A DNA stretch of 64,000 bases, from NCBI GenBank assembly GCA_001800975.1, contig MGWK01000057.1, positions 1 to 64,000 on the forward strand, given 5' to 3'. Below are positions 59,251-64,000 of the stretch, piece after piece. The stretch is from Flavobacteria bacterium RIFCSPLOWO2_12_FULL_35_11 (lineage in GTDB: Bacteria > Bacteroidota > Bacteroidia > Flavobacteriales > Flavobacteriaceae). Made by a program: the position numbers and the translations under genes. Below the pieces are notes generated by a model. It did no database searches. It saw nothing but the letters and a program-made list of their open reading frames with translations, and was not told the origin of the DNA. Numbering within the stretch: position 1 is the stretch's first letter; the number at the start of each line of letters is the position of its first letter.

Positions 59251-60747
59251 ATGAACGCAATTTCAATTAAAAATAACCAGCAAATTCCTTTTGATTCAAT
59301 TCCTGTTTTGGAATATGAACAATTTTTGGACTATAATACTTCATTGTTGCATCTTGATGACAATCATTGCGTAAATTATTACGGCATTCCTTATCAGGGC
59401 AACATAAAACTCATTTGCTGTATTGCTAACGATAAAGTTGGACTTATAAACATTTCTTCGTGCCTTGTTGAACTTCAAAAACCGCTTGAATCTTTTAGCC
59501 AGCACCATCTCGCTTTTGAAAAATTCGAAAGGGAAATTCACGAAAATTTCGGCATTCATTTTATCAATCATCCTTGGTTAAAACCCGTTCGTTATCCCGT
59601 TAATCAAGCTGATAAAAACAGCACGATTGCAAACTATCCATTTTTTAAGATTGAAAGCGAAGAACTGCACGAAGTTGGCGTTGGACCAATTCATGCAGGC
59701 ATTATTGAGCCGGGACATTTTCGATTTATTTGTAATGGAGAACAAATTCTTCATCTCGAAATTCAGTTGGGCTATCAGCATCGAGGCATTGAAAATTTGT
59801 TTTTGCAGAAGAAAAAATTAATTGAACTTCATACGCTGGCCGAAAATATTTCGGGAGATTCTGTTGTGGAACACACCACGGCTTTTGTGAATTTATGGGA
59901 AACTTTATGCGAACATAAAACCGATGGGGATTTGCATTTTGCAAGAACGCTTGCAGCTGAATTGGAACGCATTGCGATACATACCGGCGATTTAAGTGGT
60001 ATGTGTACCGATGTTGCCTACCAATTAGGCAGTTCTGTTTTTGGCAGATTAAGAACCCCAATCATAAACTTTTTTCAGCAATGGTGCGGAAATCGACTCG
60101 CAAAAAGCTTAATCCGTGCAGGAAAAACCAATTTCCATTTTTCTGCGGAATTGGGAGAAACCCTTAAAAATGTATTGGATAAATTTGAACCGGATTTTGA
60201 TGAAATGTGCGACGAAACTTTCGGATCTCCAACTGTTATGGGAAGATTTGAGAAAACAGGAATGGTAACTAACGAACTTGGAAAAAGCATTGGACTTGTA
60301 GGCATGTCGGCCCGAATGACCAACATAAATCGTGATATCAGAACTTCACATCCTTGCAATCTTTATGAAACTTTGGCCCACCAACCCATTCTAAAACACC
60401 ACGGAGATGTTTATTCACGCGCCCAAATCAGAAGAGAAGAAGTGAAACAATCCATTGCCTATATCAGGGATTTAATTGCTGCGATTCCTTCTGAAAATTT
60501 AAACAGAAAACCACTCTCGCAACCAACTCCCAATTCATTTGCGCTGTCGTTGACCGAAGGTTGGCGCGGAGAAATTTGCCATTGCGCCATTACAGACGCA
60601 AATGGAGAATTGTTACACTATAAAATAAAAGATCCTTCGTTTCACAATTGGTTGGCTTTGGCTTTGGCAGTTCGAAACAATGAAATTTCAGATTTCCCGA
60701 TAAGCAACAAAAGTTTCGATTTTTCTTACTCCGGACACGATTTATAA
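59251..60747 (+). CDS. HyfG/HycE-type large subunit (NuoC-NuoD fusion) without Ni-Fe ligands
   Basis: A 498-residue fusion. The N-terminal ~130 residues are NuoC-like (FEREIHENFGIHFINHPWLK). The rest is NuoD / hydrogenase-large-subunit-like (PIHAGIIEPGHFRFICNGEQ, EIQLGYQHRGIENL, ELERIAIHTGDLSGMCTDVA). In group 4 hydrogenases the Ni-Fe site is bound by a CGIC motif and a C-terminal DPCxxC motif. Here the first reads S201-G-D-S204 (ISGDSVVEH) and the second D-P-S463-F-H-N466, so all four Cys are replaced. It cannot bind a canonical Ni-Fe centre. It is probably the substrate- or partner-binding subunit of an Ehr-type complex; the substrate is unknown. Confidence 0.92.
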   Translation: MNAISIKNNQQIPFDSIPVLEYEQFLDYNTSLLHLDDNHCVNYYGIPYQGNIKLICCIANDKVGLINISSCLVELQKPLESFSQHHLAFEKFEREIHENFGIHFINHPWLKPVRYPVNQADKNSTIANYPFFKIESEELHEVGVGPIHAGIIEPGHFRFICNGEQILHLEIQLGYQHRGIENLFLQKKKLIELHTLAENISGDSVVEHTTAFVNLWETLCEHKTDGDLHFARTLAAELERIAIHTGDLSGMCTDVAYQLGSSVFGRLRTPIINFFQQWCGNRLAKSLIRAGKTNFHFSAELGETLKNVLDKFEPDFDEMCDETFGSPTVMGRFEKTGMVTNELGKSIGLVGMSARMTNINRDIRTSHPCNLYETLAHQPILKHHGDVYSRAQIRREEVKQSIAYIRDLIAAIPSENLNRKPLSQPTPNSFALSLTEGWRGEICHCAITDANGELLHYKIKDPSFHNWLALALAVRNNEISDFPISNKSFDFSYSGHDL

Positions 60748-60767
60748 TTTCAAGCAAAATAGCAATT

Positions 60768-61523
60768 ATGATTAACAATTTAAAAATACTCATCCACCAA
60801 GGAAAACAATACATTCCTGATGTAACAAATGCTGAAATCCCGGGAATTTTTAGGGGAATACCTGTCATCAGCAATGAAAAAGTGGATAAAAAAGCACTTG
60901 AAGAAATTTGTCCTACCCAAGCCATTTCAATAAATCCAGTGCAACTTGATTTGGGAAAATGCACTTTTTGCGGAGAATGCGCTATTGCTTTTCCCAACAA
61001 AATAAACTTTACCACAACCTACAAAATCGCAACCAACAGCAGAGAACGATTGGTGGTAAAAGAAGGGGAAGAAAGTCTCATTGTTCTCAACCCAGATTTA
61101 ATCAGAAAAGAAATTAGCGACTATTTTAGCGGTTCCTTAAAACTACGTCAGGTTTGTGCCGGAGGAGACGGAAGTTGCGAATTGGAACTTGGTGCCACCG
61201 GAAATGTGAACTTTGATATGGGACGTTTTGGAATTGAATTTGTGGCCTCACCGCGCCATGCCGATGGAATCGTAATTACCGGACCAATCACAAAAAATAT
61301 GGCAGCGCCTTTACAAATTTGTTATGACGCCATGCCTGAACCAAAAATTATTATTCTGGCAGGAACTGATGCCATCAGCGGAGGAATTTTTATCGATAGT
61401 CCGGCGCTGAACAGAAGTTTTTTGGAAACACACCATGTAGATTTATACGTTCCGGGAAACCCGATTCATCCGCTGACTTTTATCAATGGCATTTTGGATT
61501 TGATACGCAAAAGGAAAGCATAA
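60768..61523 (+). CDS. Ferredoxin-domain / NuoB-type small subunit fusion with degenerate proximal cluster site
   Basis: A 251-residue fusion equal in order to HyfH plus HyfI. The ferredoxin-like part (about 30-85) keeps one complete [4Fe-4S] set, C48 (ICPTQAI) with C65, C68 and C71 (CTFCGEC). The second set is lost, with Phe at position 75. The NuoB / hydrogenase-small-subunit part (about 125-245) normally binds a proximal cluster through four Cys. Here the first CxxC reads D134-G-S-C137 (with another Cys at 130), the third ligand is D201 (GTDAISGG) and the fourth is N231 (VPGNPIHP). The cluster is probably absent. It ends the seven-gene run, 20 bases after the large subunit. Confidence 0.88.
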   Translation: MINNLKILIHQGKQYIPDVTNAEIPGIFRGIPVISNEKVDKKALEEICPTQAISINPVQLDLGKCTFCGECAIAFPNKINFTTTYKIATNSRERLVVKEGEESLIVLNPDLIRKEISDYFSGSLKLRQVCAGGDGSCELELGATGNVNFDMGRFGIEFVASPRHADGIVITGPITKNMAAPLQICYDAMPEPKIIILAGTDAISGGIFIDSPALNRSFLETHHVDLYVPGNPIHPLTFINGILDLIRKRKA

Positions 61524-61543
61524 CCATTAATAAACTTATTATT

Positions 61544-61930
61544 ATGACACAATTCACCTTGCTTTTTGCCAGTATTTTAGGAGGTCTGGCAGTTGTTTTT
61601 GGCGCTTTTGGAGCGCATGCGTTAAAAAAAACACTATCAGAAGAACAATTAAAAAGTTTTGAAACCGGCGTTAAATACCAAATGTATCACGCCCTTGTGT
61701 TGCTGGTTATAGGTTTCAACTTCAAGTTAGAAACCGCTTCAGAAAAATATATGGTTTACAGTTTTACGGCGGGCATACTTTTATTTTCGTTCAGTATTTA
61801 CGGATTGGTAATTTCTTCTGCAAAAAACAAAAAACTAACATTTCTGGGTCCAGTTACGCCGCTTGGCGGTTTGCTGTTGATTATTGGCTGGAGTTTATTG
61901 GGATATGCCGTGTACACAATGCCGTTTTGA
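61544..61930 (+). CDS. DUF423 family membrane protein
   Basis: A 128-residue membrane protein with four predicted helices. The family signature is clear: FGAFGAHALKKTLSEEQLKS, FETGVKYQMYHALVLLVIG and the C-terminal TPLGGLLLIIGWSLLG. DUF423 proteins (E. coli YgdD-like) have no established function. The gene lies 20 bases after the Hyf-like cluster and could be cotranscribed, though a functional link is not evident. Confidence 0.93.
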   Translation: MTQFTLLFASILGGLAVVFGAFGAHALKKTLSEEQLKSFETGVKYQMYHALVLLVIGFNFKLETASEKYMVYSFTAGILLFSFSIYGLVISSAKNKKLTFLGPVTPLGGLLLIIGWSLLGYAVYTMPF

Positions 61931-62036
61931 TTTTTTATACACTTATAATTTCTATACGCATAGAACCTTTGCTATAAAATTTTAAGTTAATGAATCACGA
62001 TTTTTAGTTGATGATTTTTCATTGCTAATTTAATTC

Positions 62037-62118
62037 GCGTTAGTGATAGCAGCGACATCTTTTTTGAAATGCAATGAAAAAAAAGATATAGCGAATAGCG
62101 CGACCCTTGCGGTAACGC
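62037..62118 (+). ncRNA. Candidate structured RNA of a flavobacterial intergenic family (Flavo-1-like)
   Basis: Outer arms GCGTTA (62037-62042) and TAACGC (62113-62118) enclose the stem ATCTTTTTT (62057-62065) / AAAAAAGAT (62079-62087) and the strings GTGATAGCAGCG and GATATAGCGAATAGCGCG, then CGACCCTTGCGG. From memory, elements with these strings recur between genes in many flavobacteria and may correspond to the Flavo-1 RNA motif, but I cannot confirm that name. The sequence between the arms is less AT-rich than its surroundings. The strand follows the usual reading of the motif. Confidence 0.5.
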
Positions 62119-62191
62119 CCAAAATATTATTTGATTTAGTTTTCTGTTGTATAAATTATTGTAGATTTACGCTAAACCAATCAACCTTTTT

Positions 62192-64000
62192 ATGAAATTT
62201 CAACCAATTAAAGCAATTTTCATCATATTGCTAGTTGTTTCTCTTTTTAGCTGCAAAAAAACGATTACTTCTGAAGCAACTGAAGCCAATTTTGTCAAAG
62301 AAAATTACGATAAAATGGAGACGACCATTACCATGCGTGATGGCGTTAAATTGTTCACAGCCATTTATTCGCCAAAAGACAAAAGCAAAAAATACCCAAT
62401 TTTACTGCAACGCACGCCTTATAGCTGTCAGCCTTACGGTGCAGATTCATTGAAAAAAAGCATTGCTCCCAATAAATTTTTAATGGAAGAAGGGAATATT
62501 GTGGTGTATCAGGATGTTCGTGGACGTTGGATGAGTGAAGGAACTTATGACAATATGCGTGCCTATATCCCGAATAAAAAAAGCAATAAAGACATTGATG
62601 AAAGCTCCGATACGTACGATACGATTGACTGGCTGGTAAAAAATGTGGAAAATAACAACGGCAATGTGGGTACTTGGGGAATTTCCTATCCCGGTTTTTA
62701 CAGTACATATTCCACTATTGATGCGCATCCGGCTTTAAAAGCGGCTTCACCGCAAGCCTGCATTGGTGATTTCTTTTTTGATGATTTTCACCACAACGGC
62801 GCTTATTTATTGAGTTATTTCAGAGCCACTTCATTGTTTGGAACGCCGAAAGACGCACCATCCGATACGGCTTGGTATTCCGTTCCTGATTTGAAAACAA
62901 AAGACCAATACCAGTTTTTTTTAGATGCAGGTCCGTTAAGCAATCTAAACCACTATTTTCAATATGAAAAATTGGATGAAACTTCCCCACAAAACAAAGA
63001 CAAAGTGGACGATTTCTTCTGGGCAGAATTAATAGAACACCCAAATTACGATGAAGTTTGGCAAAGCAAAGGCATTATTCAGCATTTGAAAAAAATTAAA
63101 TCGTCTGTGGCAACAATGGTCGTTGGCGGTGAATTTGATGCTGAAGATTTATACGGACCTTTAGAAACCTACAAAACCATTGAAAAATACAACAAAGACA
63201 ATTACAATACCTTGGTTTTCGGACCTTGGAGTCACGGACAATGGGCAAGAACAGACGTTGAAAACAGTGTGGGAAATTATTATTTTGGTGATTCAATTTC
63301 CATAAAATTTCAAGAACAAATTGAAACAAAATTTTTCAATCATTTCTTAAAAGGAAGCGGCAATAAAAACTCAGGATTGCCTGAAGCTTATGTGTATGAT
63401 TCAGGCAAAAAAGAGTGGAAATCGTACGAAACCTGGCCGCCATCCGGCGCGGAAAAAATATCCATGTATTTGTCGGACAATCAAAAATTAACCACTTCAG
63501 AAGAAAAAGAAATTGGTATAAAATTTATCAGCGACCTAAAAAAACCGGTGCCTTATTCCGAAGATATAAAAACCGTGTTTACGCCAAAAAAATATATGAC
63601 CGACGATCAGCGTTTTGCTGCCAGAAGAGGCGACGTGTTGGTTTTTGAGACTGATATTTTGAAAGAAGATTTCACTTTAGCCGGAGATATTTTGGCAAAA
63701 CTGCAAGTGGCAACCACAGGAACCGATGCCGATTGGATTGTGAAAGTAATCGATGTGCATCCAGCTGATACGGAAGAAACAAACGAAAAAATGCAAGACC
63801 ATTTAAAAATGAGCAATTATAATTTAATGGTTCGCAGTGAGGTAATGCGGGGGAAATTCAGAAATAGTTTTACCTTTCCTGAGCCGTTTATTCCGAACAA
63901 AAAGACTGCGGTAAACATAAAACTGCAAGATGTAAACCATACGTTTAAGAAAGGGCACAAACTGCAAATTCAGGTTCAAAGCACTTGGTTTCCATTGATC
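62192..64000 (+). CDS. CocE/NonD family alpha/beta hydrolase (X-Pro dipeptidyl-peptidase-like), 3' end outside window
   Basis: The frame is open from the ATG at 62192 to the window end, 603 codons with no stop. It starts with a lipoprotein signal peptide (MKFQPIKAIFIILLVVSLFS, Cys21). The catalytic domain shows IYSPKDKSKKYPILLQRTPY, DVRGRWMSEG, the nucleophile elbow TWGISYPG (S165), the acid in VGGEFDAED (D316) and the His in GPWSHGQW (H348). A C-terminal jelly-roll domain follows, with VKVIDVHPAD and HKLQIQVQSTW. The family hydrolyses esters or amides: acyl esters, glutaryl-type amides, or X-Pro dipeptides. The lipidated N-terminus puts it in the periplasm or on the surface. Only a few dozen residues should be missing. 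Confidence 0.93.
   Translation, partial: MKFQPIKAIFIILLVVSLFSCKKTITSEATEANFVKENYDKMETTITMRDGVKLFTAIYSPKDKSKKYPILLQRTPYSCQPYGADSLKKSIAPNKFLMEEGNIVVYQDVRGRWMSEGTYDNMRAYIPNKKSNKDIDESSDTYDTIDWLVKNVENNNGNVGTWGISYPGFYSTYSTIDAHPALKAASPQACIGDFFFDDFHHNGAYLLSYFRATSLFGTPKDAPSDTAWYSVPDLKTKDQYQFFLDAGPLSNLNHYFQYEKLDETSPQNKDKVDDFFWAELIEHPNYDEVWQSKGIIQHLKKIKSSVATMVVGGEFDAEDLYGPLETYKTIEKYNKDNYNTLVFGPWSHGQWARTDVENSVGNYYFGDSISIKFQEQIETKFFNHFLKGSGNKNSGLPEAYVYDSGKKEWKSYETWPPSGAEKISMYLSDNQKLTTSEEKEIGIKFISDLKKPVPYSEDIKTVFTPKKYMTDDQRFAARRGDVLVFETDILKEDFTLAGDILAKLQVATTGTDADWIVKVIDVHPADTEETNEKMQDHLKMSNYNLMVRSEVMRGKFRNSFTFPEPFIPNKKTAVNIKLQDVNHTFKKGHKLQIQVQSTWFPLI

Noticed and set aside
52196-61523. Annotation as a working hydrogenase-4 or formate hydrogenlyase
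   Set aside because: The large subunit lacks all four Ni-Fe Cys and no maturation or formate dehydrogenase genes are present.
62235-62453. 72-codon plus-strand open frame near the end of the window
   Set aside because: It lies in another frame inside the CocE-type hydrolase, whose frame is open to the window edge and carries the catalytic triad.

Overview
The window is AT-rich DNA from a member of the Bacteroidota, almost certainly a flavobacterium (family Flavobacteriaceae; genus not assigned). The signs are SusC/SusD outer-membrane pairs, promoters of the type TTTG-N(19-21)-TAnnTTTG, the near absence of Shine-Dalgarno sequences, lipoproteins with acidic residues after the lipobox Cys, and GIN-domain, PspC and DUF4870 genes.

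Layout. (1) 1-3525: an envelope-stress type operon, DUF4870 - PadR regulator - PspC membrane protein - GIN-domain lipoprotein, closed by a strong terminator. (2) 3734-5542: an unusual 602-residue protein with a likely FMN TIM-barrel fold (nitronate-monooxygenase-like) and a Cys-rich C-terminal half. (3) 5603-7910, minus strand: two guanidine-group-modifying enzymes followed by an Rrf2 regulator. (4) 7992-12010, minus: citrate synthase, enolase and the small subunit of carbamoyl phosphate synthase, each with its own terminator. (5) 12111-29186, minus: a nearly continuous ribosomal protein superoperon, rpsL-rpsG-fusA-rpsJ-[217-base structured gap]-rplC through secY-infA-rpmJ to rpsD-rpoA-rplQ. 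tuf, adk and map are absent from it. (6) 29935-45679, plus: three tandem SusC/SusD pairs, the second with an extra lipoprotein, and no carbohydrate-active enzyme nearby. (7) 45763-51730: an rRNA methyltransferase gene interrupted by one in-frame stop, a 7-base tandem repeat, a small helical protein, an Lrp/AsnC regulator, RecQ helicase and asparagine synthase B. (8) 52196-61523, plus: a seven-gene complex related to formate hydrogenlyase (Hyf) and complex I. (9) 61544-64000: a DUF423 membrane protein, a candidate structured RNA, and a CocE/NonD-type alpha/beta hydrolase cut by the window edge.

The most unusual item is the Hyf-like complex. Its membrane arm looks intact, with three antiporter-type subunits, a NuoH-type subunit and a HyfE-type subunit. 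In its large subunit all four Cys positions that would bind Ni-Fe are Ser or Asn. In its small subunit at least two of the four proximal-cluster Cys are Asp or Asn. It cannot be a conventional hydrogenase and may be an energy-converting hydrogenase-related (Ehr-type) complex working on something else. Other points of interest are a 16-base sequence shared between the upstream regions of the DUF4870 operon and the citrate synthase gene, structured leaders inside the ribosomal operon, and three SusC genes whose upstream DNA and first ~105 codons are almost alike while the rest diverges.

No tRNA, rRNA, CRISPR array or insertion sequence was recognised.
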